A stretch of 64,000 bases of DNA, from positions 23,063,368-23,127,367 of the forward strand of contig OY783191.1 of the NCBI GenBank assembly GCA_963678675.1, given 5' to 3'. The notes beneath the pieces were generated by a model. The model had not been told where the DNA came from and ran no database searches. It saw only the letters and a list, made by a program, of their open reading frames with translations. Made by a program: the position numbers and the translations under genes. Within the stretch, counting starts at the first letter, position 1; each line of letters starts with the position of its first letter. This document shows, piece by piece, positions 32,181-44,302 of the stretch. Source of the DNA: Xiphydria camelus. Its lineage: Eukaryota; Arthropoda; Insecta; Hymenoptera; Xiphydriidae.

Positions 32181-33776
32181 TCTATATATATAAAAATGAA
32201 TGTTTGTCTGTCTGTCTGTCTCTTATGCCTTCCTAAACCGTTCATCCGATTGCGATGAAATTTTGGGAAATGGTTGGACGCATGCCCGCGATGGTTTCTG
32301 AGTTAGTAAATCTTATACAGGGTGTTCAAAAAGTCCCGGTACGGCCGATTATCTCAGCGAGAAAACATTTTAGAGAAAAATGTTTAATACAAAACTTTAA
32401 GGATTTTCCCTTGGCTACCCAGTGGTCGTATTGGATTTGACCTTGACCGTAACCTTTAAGGTAATATCAAATGCCTTCCTAAACTGTTCATCCGATTGCG
32501 ATGAAACTTTGGGGAATGGTTGGACGCATGCCCGCGAATGTTTCTGAGTTAGTAAATCTTATATAGGGTGTTCAAAAAGTACCGGTACTGATGATTATTA
32601 TGCCTTCCTAAACCGTTCATCCGATTGCGATGAAACTTTGAGGAATGGTTGGACGCATGCCCGCGAAGGTTTCTGAGTTAGTAAATCGTATACAGGGTGT
32701 TCGAAAAGTACCGGTACGGATGATTATTATGCCTTCCTAAACCGTTCATCCGATTGCGATGAAACTTTAGGGAATGGTTGGACGCATGCCCGCGAAGGTT
32801 TCTGAGTTAGTAAATCTTATACAGGGTGTTCAAAAAGTCCAGGCACAGCTGATTATCTCAGCGGGAAATCATTTTAGAGAAAAACGTTTAATATAAAACT
32901 TTTAGGATTTTTCCCTGGCTACCCAATGGTCATATTGGATTTGACATTGACAATGACCTTCTAGGTAAAATTGATTTTTTTAAATCCGAACCTCTATTTT
33001 ATATACCGAAAATGAAAAGAGCGGGAAATTTCACGTTCAAATATGTCCTTGACCATTATTTCCATGTGACCTTTATGGTCAGCGGAGGTCAAATTAAGGT
33101 CAAGTACAGTTCGACTTCGTACCATGAAAGCTATGGGCCCTATACAAATTCTTTTTGATAGTAGGATTTAGGATTTTTTAGTGGGTGTACAATGGTGATA
33201 TTGTATTTGACCTTGACCATGACCTTCATTTGGAATCTCTTACATCTGACATAATATTCCAAATCAGTTACACGAAAAATCGCTTAGTTCCAACCAAATT
33301 TAATCGAGATAACAATCATCACTGGCAAATTCAAAGGCGAAGACGTCCTCATTCACGCATACCTATGATTTCCAACGATTTAACATTCGAATTCAAGCGG
33401 CTCCAGTTCCCTTTGCGTCTTGCTTTTGCTATTACCATCAACAAAGCACAAGGTCAATCGTTGACTATTGCTGGCTTAAATTTGGAAAATTCATGTTTTT
33501 CACACGGCCAATTGTATGTGGCTTGCTCCAGAGTTGGCACACCGAAAAATTTACACGTTTTTACTCCAAATAAAAAAATAAAAAACATTGTCTATCCGCT
33601 GGCCTTAAGATAAATTAATAAAAGAAATATACTTTCCAATTTAAATTAAATACATGTGTTTTTTTTAGCGTAGCATGGCTCCCTACCTATGAGTACAGAT
33701 ATCTGCTAAAAATTCATTAAATGACGACCAAAATCAATCCACAATCTACCCGTGCGAAGCCAGGACGGGCTGCTAG
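32181..33776 (+). mobile_element. Helitron with both termini and a helicase remnant
   Basis: 5' end A|TCTATATATATAAAAATGAA at 32181, and 3' hairpin plus CTAG at 33773-33776 followed by T, i.e. insertion between A and T without duplication. Contains four ~125-bp tandem units (32222-32840), 'ttgaccttgaccatgacctt' blocks, and the end of a PIF1-type helicase gene. Internal deletion has removed Rep and most of the helicase. Confidence 0.9.
33245..33613 (+). pseudogene. Helitron PIF1-like helicase, C-terminal remnant
   Basis: In autonomous Helitrons this helicase is fused behind a HUH Rep nuclease and unwinds DNA during rolling-circle transposition. The clear homology runs from RIPMISNDLTFEFKRLQFP to the stop: AFAITINKAQGQSLTIAGL (helicase motif V region) and SHGQLYVACSRVG (motif VI with its Arg), ending NIVYPLALR. 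The codons upstream (33245-33320) are weaker. The Walker motifs and the Rep domain are absent, so it cannot act. Confidence 0.85.
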
Positions 33777-33783
33777 TAGTATT

Positions 33784-34098
33784 ATAAATGCGAAAGTGAG
33801 TTTGTTGTATGTTTCTTACGTCTTTACGACTAAATTACCTAAGCGACTTTGATCAAATTTGGCAGGGAAATGACTTGAAATTCAAAGAAGGACATAAAGT
33901 ATATGACGTCATCATAAACTCAATACGGCGTATGCTCTAAGATAGCGGCATTCAATGAAACCCAGCAGGCGATATCAGCGGTGCACGGTTGGGTGGTGGG
34001 GTTCACATCCCTTATTGATATTCAACATTGATATCCGTTAATTAAAAAATATATAACAATTAAAATTCCACGCGGATGAAGTCGCGGGTAACAAGTAG
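33784..34098 (+). mobile_element. Second Helitron-like short repeat
   Basis: 'attataaatgcgaaagtgag' near the start and 'ccacgcggatgaagtcgcgg' hairpin near the end resemble the Helitron family common in Lepidoptera and other insects; the expected CTAG is degraded to GTAG. It lies 7 bp from the first Helitron's 3' end. No ORF. Confidence 0.55.
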
Positions 34099-34800
34099 TA
34101 GTACCTTATAAATTTTTATACCGTGAAATCAAATACGCGAGTAAGAAAATAAATATTACGTATCATTATAGAATCGAGGATATACAAATATAATATTTTA
34201 TATGCAAAATATAGATATGCAATACACATCAGACGTTATTTCTTCGAGGGACAAATTACAAAAATAACTTTCCATAGTAAAATTACCATAAAATCGAAAT
34301 TCCGCCGAAGCGATACCACGTCGGGACGAAGGGACGACTGTGTCAGAAAAGAAAACCAATTACGTCGCAATCCTTATCGGCTCGGCTTCATTGGGAGAGG
34401 TGGAAAGTAATAAAACCTTACACCTTTTAACAAGTAAACCGGTAGAATGAATATACGTGACATTTCATTTCATTTCGGGTACCGTTCTTGTTTCAGGGTT
34501 GTCGCGCCGGGTTACCAATATAGTTTGGAAAGGGGATAGTTCAATATGTCGCCACCAAGTCACAACGGGTCGCCACATGTTGCGACTAATAACGTCATAG
34601 ATCAGTTACGGACTTTGCCCTCGTCGGAACATTATAGGTCCAGGAGTTATGGTCGAGTAGGGTCCGCCACGGATACCTACTTATAGAGGCGAAACAAACT
34701 TTCGGAGGATTATGTGTGCGATTCAACACCTTTTTCAGGTAGGAAGAGATTTGTCACTTCTGCCGCTCTCGGAAATTTGCTTAGAGTATAGTGGGGCTAC
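34099..34800. other. No gene recognised
   Basis: Single-copy in this window, with moderate GC from 34300 on. No ORF with a motif. Confidence 0.35.
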
Positions 34801-35460
34801 AGGCAGAAACAGGCTGAGCTCACGTCACGTAAGCTCACGTGCTATCACGTTACAGACGAAAAGTGTATGGAGCGCTGTTTTGCATAGTATGTTAATACAT
34901 CAGAACCACACTGAAGTCACCTCGCGCGTATTACATTACATCGCCAACCGCACGCGTGCTAGCATGTGATTGTCTTCTGCCTATCCACACATTTTCGTCT
35001 CACGTGAGCTCTCTTTTATACGGTTTTGTTGAAGTTGTGTTGTTTATGTTTGAAAATGGATGAGATTTTAATAGAAAAAGTTAGAGAACATACTGTTTTA
35101 TATAATCATGGATTGCCTGAATATCGTGATCATCATATTCGCCAAGCAGCAAAAAAAACAAAAATGTATGCTTCAAAAGTTTTATTAACTTAACAATTGG
35201 GTTGTATCATATAAAAAGTTAGGTTAGTTATGAAATATCTAAAATTAGTCGAACTAAATTTGTAAAGTTCACAATTCTTGTGACCGACGCTTTTAACAAA
35301 CTGCGCATGCATAGATCTGCCAACGGTTTGTGACTGCTCTGCGAACAAAGCTATCATAAAACGTGATAGTAGTATGTTTCTAAGCATGCTATCATGGTTA
35401 AATCATGACAACGTGATAGCACGTGAGCTCACATGACGTGAGCTCAGTCTGTTTCCGGCT
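34801..35460. mobile_element. 660-bp TIR element with E-box-rich ends and a MADF remnant
   Basis: 51-bp TIRs (34801-34851, 35410-35460) contain TGAGCTCACGT and GCTCACGTGCTATCACGTT. CACGTG E-boxes occur in both. The gene fragment at 35056 has a MADF start, which together with TIRs suggests a PIF/Harbinger-derived element. No clear TSD. Confidence 0.65.
35056..35193 (+). pseudogene. MADF-domain protein, N-terminal remnant (45 aa)
   Basis: MDEILIEKVREHTVLYNHG followed by LPEYRD matches the start of MADF (Myb/SANT-like) domains, which bind DNA; PIF/Harbinger elements encode such a protein beside the transposase. The domain is cut after ~30 residues, reads into an unrelated Lys-rich tail, and stops. 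It lies centrally in the TIR element. Too short to fold. Confidence 0.55.
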
Positions 35461-37745
35461 TAAAAGTCCCATGGGGTAGAAGGTACCATTCTGTTAGAGT
35501 TTAATAATGAATGACTATTCGATAATTGTGCGTTACGTAGAAATAGTTTCCGTGTGCGACAGCTGCTGGAGAAGGCTGATTGCGAATAAACGAAGCGGTT
35601 AGTTATAAAAATTTAGCAAATGGCACTTTTAGCCCCACTTTACCTTAAACTCTACTCTACAATTAGTCGACCCGCGTTAAACGCGCGAAAATATTATAAT
35701 AACTTTGTTAAAAATTCTCCGATGAAGAACTGTAGAAAATGAACCATACTGTTCAAAAATACCATTGCATCGAACAAAGTTTGTCATATTTAATGGTATT
35801 TTTGCACGTATTGAAAAGATTATCGATTGTGCCAAAAACTATTTTTTCAAGCTATAAATCTATTTTTTTTAAATAGGAACATTATTTTCAAGTTTCTAAT
35901 ATTGACTCACTAATTAATAATCTCTTTTAAAGTTTTGGAAATTCGTGTTCGATGGTATGAGACAATCCTGTACCTTGAAATAGAGTTTTTATTTTCGAGA
36001 AACTGTCTAATATCTCCTGAGTAAAGGAGAAAATGATAATACAGACGAGAACCCCTTGAAGGACGAGCCCTTTGAAGTTAGCTCCTGATTATCGCGTCGA
36101 ATAATGACAACGAGGGGCCAATTCGAAGGGATTCGGATTCACACCCTTTCCTCCAGTTGTTTATTTTTAACTGAAGAATTGAAAAATAATTTGTAGATTA
36201 TAATCAAATCTCCCAAGATAGACAGGATTAGAGACTCGTATGACGTGAGTGTAGATACGAGTTATTTATTGAAAAATAAAGTACCATTTCGAGAGATGAA
36301 ATTTTAAAGCGCAAATGGAACCAAAGAATATATGGCTCTAAAGATAGTAGGTCTAGGAAATTCCATTTTATTCAATGGATATCAACCGTATCTGTTAATG
36401 AAACCTAAACAGCAAAGATTAAGTAGTCTCCCATCTGAAAAATTTCATCACAGTTTAATTTTTAAGTAATGAAAAGTAAACTGTGGCTTAAGAACCGTTC
36501 GACTTTCGTGAAAGTTTAAGTAAATCCATGCAGGGTAATTGCACGAGAGGTATACCACTGCAGGTGATGTCCTACTTGTTAACTTCATTTCGCACGTCAG
36601 AGCCACTTATTGTTAAGGAGTTTCAACCGAGACGATACACGTAAAAATTTTGGACGCTCTGGGTTGGCGTTACGCTTAGTAAAAGGTCTGAGTTGAAGCA
36701 AAAAGTTTTGGTGAGGTACAGTCTCGTTCTATTCACGCACACCTAAAAGTATGATACATGAATACGTACGCATACAACTAACGCCCGATGGTGGCGACCG
36801 TGGCAGCCGCGCGCAGTCTGTCTCTCTCGGGTTCTATTCAACCTCTTCGTCTGCTCCCTATAGGTTATAACCTCGTTTAGGCTGTGCTCTGTGTTCTGTT
36901 GCCAAGTTGGCACTCTCAAATCAGTCGTCCCGGCCATTGAGCAAAATAAATGAACTTTCATTAATTATTTCTCGAACCAAATGGTGAATTACTTTCATTT
37001 TTTTTGCTGTATTCACTGATACGTTTTCTACACTATATGTTTCATTTAATTGAAAAATGTCGAGCCGTTGATTTAAAAAAATTAAAATAGATGAAGTTCT
37101 ATCTAAACACATGTAAATTTAATTATTTTCAAAAATGTATAACTACAGTTTGAGATGGTCAATCATCGTCGGGTTTCGCTCATTTTGTACTTAATTTTTT
37201 GAACTATCTATCATAACAATTTTTTTAAAATATGTCGACGTTAACAGTTACGGTTGAACCTCCTTAATAGTAACACACGTGGCGATGAGCCTCTCCTCTA
37301 TTTTTACTCAGAAAGTACAATACATCGAGGAAATGATTTATTTATAGTTAATAAATGTTTGTTTGATTATGGCGAAGTAAACTCTTTATTGAACCAAGTA
37401 AATATTTATTAATTATTACGACATTTAATTGGCACAGTTAAATCATTTCAGGTTATCAATTGAATGGAATAAGCATTTTAATAATTAACATAATATTCTC
37501 TTATCCTAACGAAACATTTATTTTGCTGTATTTAAAATTACATTTATTAACTGTTAATAAACGGTTCTGTCTGTAAGTATTTAGTCTCGGTATGTTTGTC
37601 CTTCATCTCCAGAAGTATTTTCTTCCAAAATTGTGTAATCTGTGAGCATTTATTTTATTCATACTTACCGATATATTTCTTAGATATTTACTTTTATAAA
37701 ATTCTTTAATTAAAAAATAGGTAGTGATATTTAAGTCACTAATGC
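35461..37745. other. Long stretch with no gene or repeat recognised
   Basis: AT-rich single-copy DNA. A patch at 36760-36930 is GC-richer with 'ctgtctctctcgggttctat'; open frames there have no motif. This is one of the few stretches without visible transposon structure and could hold introns or regulatory DNA of a host gene. Confidence 0.35.
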
Positions 37746-37749
37746 TTAA

Positions 37750-38260
37750 GGTTTCTCGAGCGTTATACTAAAAATAGTAAGAAATGCTTGAAAATGATTG
37801 CATTCGGTAGATTGAAGTAAAAAAAAATTCAGTTCAATTTTCAAGTTTTTAAGAAGCTCATTGCAAAGATTTTTGAATAAAAAAATAACATATGTTCTTA
37901 TGAGTTATAACTGATAAATCGCGATATTTCTGAGAAAAATAGTGAAAAAATTCTGAAAATTTTTGAACAGCAAGTTTAATGAACTAAAATCATCTATACC
38001 AATGTTCACGTTCATTAAGAAGCCTGTTATTTTTTTTATGAATTGTTCGTTATAAATTTAACCTTTGATAAGTCAATGTGGCAACGTTGCATGACGTCAC
38101 CAGATGTTCTGGGCTCCATTTTTGAGCTCACAGATACATACATACTACTGTACCTCAAACGTTGTTGCCACATCACACGAAGAACATACTTTAGAGTGTT
38201 ACTGTACTTCAGTGGACTAACTTTTAGCAGGGAAAAAGCCCCTGTACCGCTCGAGAAACC
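37750..38260 (+). mobile_element. 511-bp MITE flanked by TTAA (piggyBac/Kolobok type), copy 1
   Basis: GGTTTCTCGAGCG at the left and its inverse at the right, with TTAA at 37746-37749 and 38261-38264. A related copy lies inverted at 59230-59728. TTAA is the target of piggyBac and Kolobok transposases. Only short frames, not conserved. Confidence 0.8.
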
Positions 38261-38397
38261 TTAACATGAGTTCATCATTCTTCCCTTAAAGAAAATATTG
38301 TAATTATTTTAGTAATAATATAAGAAGGTTATTTAACTCAAGAATCCTAGCAGGAAACTCTATAAAAATGTATATGTGTGTAAAAATTGGTTTGAAT

Positions 38398-38617
38398 ATA
38401 CGAGGGCAGAGTGAAAAGTCCAATAATTTTCTAGTAGTTGATGGTGCGCCCCAAAGTCTGTAAAGTAGCTCCCTGCTGCGGCGATGACCTCTTCGTTTGA
38501 TGAAAATTTCTTTCCAGTCAGCCATTTTTTCAAGTCTGGGAAGAAAACGAAATCGTAGGGAACCAAATCCGGTGAATAAAGTGGATGCGGCAGCAATTCG
38601 AACTTCAAATCAAACAA
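38398..38617 (-). pseudogene. Mariner transposase C-terminus with 3' TIR
   Basis: The minus strand reads LLPHPLYSPDLVPYDFVFFP then LKKWLTGKKFSSNEEV: the HPxYSPDLxPxD block that contains the third catalytic Asp of DD34D mariner transposases. The frame then degrades. The end of the element follows: 'gacttttcactctgccctcg' on the minus strand ending at TA near 38396, typical of mariner 3' TIRs. The rest of the gene (first two Asp, HTH) is missing upstream at 38620. Confidence 0.85.
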
Positions 38618-38801
38618 GAGAAAACCAGCGGCTTTCCTGCAACCCCCTAATAGATAAAAATGTAATTTTCAAAAAAGTGTTACATAAGTATGAAGCAAAA
38701 GCTCATAGATAATGAGATAATAGTGATTGAAGTTTCTTTCCTAGCGAGTAAGTTTAGCCTCATATGGTACAGGATGAGGCAGTGAAACAGCACGATTTAG
38801 G

Positions 38802-40071
38802 TAAGGGATCATCACAGTGTGACCGGCCGAAAAATCACTGATTTCCGGATTTTTTTTTTTCATGATTAGGATAAGCTAATCGGTATGGGTTTTTTTTTTA
38901 TAAATTAAAGCAGCGATGAATACGAAATAGTTTTTTGAGGTGATTTATTAATTGTTTATTATTATTATGAATTATGAAACATTTTGTAAAAAAAAAGGTC
39001 CTCACCGGTGTCCACTTTTCCGGCCTCAATTTTGACGTGAAACAAAAATTTCAAAAAGATTATTAATCTATAGGAAAGCCGCTATCGTCCTATGGAGGCT
39101 TTTCTTCCTTTTTTTTGTTTGACCAAATGGCGGCGATTTGAATAGAACATATCGAATTTGGCCTTTTTTTTCGACAGTTTTTCGTGAAAAAAAGAGGAAG
39201 TTTTCAAAAAGAAAAAGCTTCCATAGGACGATAGAGAATGACAAGAAGAATGTTCTGTCAAAATTTGAAGTCGATAGCTTGAAAACTCTTCTCTCGGCAG
39301 CGGACACCGTTTTGAAAACATCATTCCGAGAAAAACGCGTTTAAAGTTTGAAGTCAGGAACTTTCAGATAAATCGTTCACTTACGATCAATCGGCGATGC
39401 CAGGTCCATACAATATCCCTTCGGCTTCCTCGAACTCCTGATTTTCTGCAGACATTTCCTGTCGACGAGCTGTTCTAGCTTCTTTGCTGTCCAGAGAGCT
39501 TCGCCTTTCCGCGGTTGCGATGCGCTCCGCCCTGTACTTCGCAGCGAAGTCTGCCGCTACCGGTCCTATGGTGCACCCCATTGTCTCTATGATTTTTAAA
39601 ATCGCATTGTACCCTTCATTGAATGTACAAGCTGCACAGTATAAGTAGCGATTTCCACGGTTTGTTTTCCACAGAAAATGTGCTTAGGAGCAAGTTGCCA
39701 CACGCAATGATTGAAGCTCTCATTGTTATTCTGCGTGTTAGCACCCGTACATCTTTCCAACAAATCATCTGTGGTTAAATCATCGTAAATTGGCTTCAGA
39801 ACCTCTTGCACATCTTCATCGAGCGCTGGTGGATGGGAATATTTTTCCCGAAATCCACTGGCCTCAGCTTTGCGCCATTCGCACCACGAATCTCCTCCCG
39901 AAGGACAATACTGATGCCCCGTTCCCTTTCTCTAAGAAATGCTGTAGCGACCGAAATAATTCGAATTTCGATTTAGAAATTTAACAGAATGTTTATAACC
40001 GTGTACACTATCCGATAATGCAGAAGAAAAAAAATCGATTTTTTTTTAAATTTCACACTGATGATCCCTTA
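38802..40071 (-). mobile_element. MULE-like element, 1.27 kb, imperfect TIRs
   Basis: TAAGGGATCATCACAGTGTG (38802) faces TAAGGGATCATCAGTGTG on the minus strand (ending 40071). It contains the Mutator-like transposase remnant 39387-39938 and a small inverted repeat ('cctatggaggctttt' / 'cttccatagg', 39090-39235). An 8-9-bp TSD expected for MULEs was not seen. Confidence 0.65.
39387..39938 (-). pseudogene. Mutator-like transposase C-terminal remnant
   Basis: On the minus strand: GHQYCPSGGDSWCEWRKAEA, KPIYDDLTTDDLLERC, then TQNNNESFNHCVWQLAPK. This CPxGxxSWC ... TQNxNESFN pattern marks the C-terminal part of insect/cnidarian Mutator-like transposases. A stop at 39596 follows a one-base shift, after which the neighbouring frame continues ETMGCTIGPVAADFAAKYRA to EGILYGPGIAD, the usual protein end. 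The catalytic core is missing, so the copy is dead. The element's TIRs enclose it. Confidence 0.75.
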
Positions 40072-40166
40072 AAATATTCGCCAAAAATAGAGATTAAAAA
40101 AAAGTTGTTTTATTTTAGTATGCATCAGGTCTATATTAGAGGAAATTTACTTTACACGAAAAATAA

Positions 40167-40415
40167 TCATATTTTGAAGTTGGTATCATCTACTTTTACT
40201 GAATGGAGAGGTTTTTCATGGAGATTGTGTGGGTTGTTTTCGGACCAATATCGAAAGTTCTGGTTGCTAACTAAGCCACTATGGTGAAAGTGGACTTTGT
40301 CAATCATCCATAAGTTGTTAACTCTCTCTCCATTTCCGATAACACGTAACATCGCTCGGCAAAAGCGTATGCAATTATTGCAACCTTGAGGTTTTAGGGC
40401 TTGCACTATTTGCAT
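40167..40415 (-). pseudogene. Tc1/mariner-like transposase fragment (catalytic-Asp region)
   Basis: The minus strand reads MIDKVHFHHSGLVSNQNFRY then WSENNPHNLHEKPLHSVKV. This matches the 'SDEAHF...G.VN.QN.RYW...NPH' block around the first catalytic Asp of one Tc1/mariner-like insect lineage; here the block reads IDKVHF, so the Asp remains but the usual Glu is Lys. The segment upstream (CNNCIRFCRAMLRVIGN) is weaker. No flanking TIR found. Confidence 0.65.
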
Positions 40416-40924
40416 CTTTTATGGCTTTACAGCAAACGCACATTGCTCACTGGACCAACGTTCCATGGCTTCTAACATTTTCACCTATCTAGATGGCAAA
40501 GATCCAGTCCATCACTCTCGTGACCCCCTACCAAGCCCGCCAGCCAGAACTGAAATCGTTTCACTGCCTCACCCTGTATACCGTATGTCCGCGGAGAAGC
40601 CCCATTTTTTGAATTTCCCCGACATTTGGCCGGAAGTGGTTGGGTCGGTACTTTAGTCATTAAATAGTTAGAATTGGTTTCGGGAGAGTACGCTGCGGTC
40701 TTACGAGTCGAGCGAAAAGTGTCAAACGTCTGATCTCCCGGTAGCTGTCAATTTGGGAGATCGAAGCATCTAACCTCGAAATCGGTAGTTTGTAAATGAT
40801 GATGAATAATGTGTAGAAGTGATAAGAAATAATCATTCGGGTTTCTTCTATGAGATTCCTCAAGTGTTTAAAAATCGGTATCCGGTTTTTGCCAATAACT
40901 GTTGCTTCAACTTCCAGTGATATT

Positions 40925-41780
40925 ACGTATTACTGCAGAACGAGTAGGTTAGAAGATTTTCATGAAGACTCACGATTTTCTGACATGTCATCTCGTACAG
41001 ATGTAACTGAAGAGGATCTAGCTCGTGTCCTGTCCGTAAAAAGATGACTCGATGGACATCGCAGAATGTAAGGCTTGTCACCGAGCGCCTTTCATCCATG
41101 GTACTTTCATTGTAATATGCGCTTTTCGTTTCAACTATTCCTGCTTTAAATAACTTTCACTTCTTTCAAAGTATTTATCTCTCTCTCTTGTACGAATTGT
41201 TGATCGTAGGGGGCAGCGATCAATGATTGTGACTAATCGTAGACACATTATTCCTGCGATGATGTTCCAGTTGCAAAGCATACACTAGCAAGTCAGCTTA
41301 CAGCATCCGATGGTTAGTATCAACTTTACCTCTTTTGGAACACCCATCACCCGAGCATAATCACGATTGCGTTAATGTTAATCGCAGAATAGACCATGAG
41401 CTCGGGCACATTATCGCAGTAGTAGTTCGGTACACCGAATTGCCTTTTAGTTTTAATAGATGAACTTGTCTACGACGAGTCGCTAATATCGATCGCTGCC
41501 TCCTACCACGAACAGTTCATAAAAGGTTATTACCTTGATAGAAGTAAAAGTTATTTAACGCTGGAATAGTTGAAAGGAGAAACGCGTATTGCAATTAATG
41601 CACCGTGGGTAATAGGCGCTCCGTGACAAGCCGGACATTCTCCGATGTCCATCGAGTCATCTTTTTACGGACCGGACAGGAGCTAGATCCTCATCGGTTG
41701 CACCTGTACGAGATGACATGTGAGAAAATCGTGAGTCTTCATGAAAATCTTCTAACGTACTCGTTGTGCAGTAATACTTA
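40925..41780. repeat. Foldback family C, copy 2
   Basis: Reverse complement of 22640-23446, with a short 'tctctctctc' insertion near 41180. Ends 'tattactgca' at both sides. Confidence 0.8.
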
Positions 41781-43387
41781 ATGAAATAAAAGAGAGGTAC
41801 ATGTACACTTCACATTTGACAGGTCGGTATATAAATTCGAACTTGGGATAGTATAACACGAAAGAGGAAATATATATCGATAAAGAAAAAATAATAATAA
41901 AGTAGTTACTACATTAATGTAATCCAATTCCATTGTGTATCCCTTATTTTTCTGCCGCGACTGATTGTTGATAGTGAATAAAAATTAAATTTATTGGCTG
42001 ATCCATCCACTATCAACAATCAAAGTCGTGGCAGAAAAATAAAGGATACAATAGAATTGGATTACAATAATGTAGTAACTACTTTATTATTATTTTTTCT
42101 TTATCGATATATATTTCCTCTTTCGTATTATACTATCAGAAGTTCCAATTTATATACCGACCTGTCAAGCGTGAAATGTACATGTATCTCACTTTTATTT
42201 CATCTCTTCTTCGCCTCTGGTATAATCATTTACATCCCACAAAGCACGTTTTTGCAAGTAACTTTTCTGTAACATTCCTGCTATATTTTGCAATATTCGT
42301 GAATACTACCGTATGTTAAAAATATATATTTCTTGATAAATTCGCGAATGTTGCAAAATATCATAGAAACATTTCGGAATCATTACATCGAAAGATTTCC
42401 TCGATAAGATTGTACTTGTCAGAGATGAATTATATGGGGTTTTTATAATTATTTTAGGAAGTCCCAGAAGAATACAGATGCAGCATAATACAGTTCTGTG
42501 CTAGAAAGAATATCGAGATCTTTCGACGTAATGATTCCGAAACGTTTCTATGATGTTTTGCAACATTCGCGAATTTATCGAGTAATATATATTTCTAACA
42601 TACGGTAGTGTTCACGAATATTGTAAAATATTGCAGAAATGTTACAGAAAAGTTATGATATTTTATCATTTCTATCGTTACACTAGAGGCGAAGAAGAGA
42701 TGAAATAGAAGTGAGGTACATGTACACTTCACGTTTGGCAGGTCGGTTTATAAATTGGAACTTGTGATAGTATAATACGAAAGATGAAATATATCATTTT
42801 TAATAATTCTGTCATTAGAATTGGTTAACTCGCTAAGATGGGTATACGTTTCTCAGCGAGTAGACCAATCAGGACCCCCACCGCAATGGAATACTTGATT
42901 CTGATTGGTCTCTTCGCTGAGTTGCGTGCACGCAAAGATACGAGTGACTCGAGAAAGGCCCCCCTGTTCGCCCGGTAGCTGTCAATCCGGGAGATCGAAG
43001 CATCTATTAACCTCGAAATCAAGTGTACAAGTGATAAAATAATAATTATTCGGGTTTCTTCGGTGAGTTTCCCCAAGTGTTTAAAGTAGTTACTCCATTA
43101 TTGTAATCCAATTCCATTGTATCCCTTATTTTTCTGCCACGACTTTGATTGTTGATAGTGGATGGATTAGCTAATAAATTTGATTTTTATTCACTATCAA
43201 CTATCAAAGTCGTGGCAGAAAAATAAGGGATTCAATGGAATTGGATTACAGTAATGTAGTAACTACTTTATTATTATTTTTTCTTTATCGATATAGTCCC
43301 TCTTTCGTATTATACTATCCCACAAGTTCGAATTTATATACCGACCTGTCAAACGTGAAGTGTACATGTACCTCACTTTTATCTCAT
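41781..43387. repeat. Family B and D modules inside the palindrome
   Basis: B hairpins centred near 41985 and 43175, a B arm pair around 42500, and module D at 42831-43080 ('accaatcaggacccccaccg'). Order and orientation mirror 21960-24060. Confidence 0.75.
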
Positions 43388-44215
43388 TAAGTATTACTGC
43401 AGACTCTGACATGTCATCTCGTACAGGTGCAACCGATGAGGACCTAGCTCGTGTCCTGTCCGTAAAAAGATGACTCGATGGACATCGGAGAATGTCAGAC
43501 TTGTCACCGAGCGCCTATTACCCACGGTACATTTATTGCAATATGCGCTGTTCGTTTCAATTATTCCTGCTTTAAATAATATTCATTTCTTTCAAAGTAT
43601 TTACCTTGTACAAACTGTTCATCGTAGGGGGCAGCGATCAATGATTGTGACTAATCGTAGACAAATTATTCCTGCGATGATGTTCCAGTTGCAAAGCATA
43701 CACTAGCAAGTCAGCTTACAGCGTCCGATGTTTAGTATCAGCTTTACCTCTTTTGGAACACCCATCGCCCGAGCATAGTCACGATTACGTTTATTAACGT
43801 TAATCGCAGAATAGACCGCGAGCTCGGGGACATTATCGCAATAGTAGTTCGGCACACCGAATTGCCTTTTAGTTTTAATAGACAAACTTGTCTACGACGA
43901 GTCGCTATTATCGATCGCTGCTTCTTACCACGAACAGTTCATAAAAGGTTATTACCTTGAAAGAGAAGTAAACGTTCTTTAACGCTGGAATACCTAGTTG
44001 AAACGAGAAGCGCGTATTGCAATTAATGTACCGTGGGTAATAGGTGCTCGGTGACAAGCCTGACATTCTCCGATGTCCATCGAGTCATCTTTTTACGGGC
44101 AGGACACGAGCTAGATCCTCTTCGGTTGCACCTGTACGAGATGACATGTCAGAAAATCGTGAGTCTTCATGAAAATCTTCTAACCTACACGTTCTGCAGT
44201 AATACGTGATATCAC
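43388..44215. repeat. Foldback family C, copy 3
   Basis: Same orientation as copy 2; the first ~60 bases of the left arm are missing ('tattactgcagactctgaca'), as in the right arm of copy 1. Confidence 0.8.
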
Positions 44216-44302
44216 TGGAGGTTGAAGCAACAGTTATTGGCAAAAATCGGACACCGATTTTTAAACGCTTGGGGAATCTCATCGAAGAAACCCGAATGAT
44301 TA

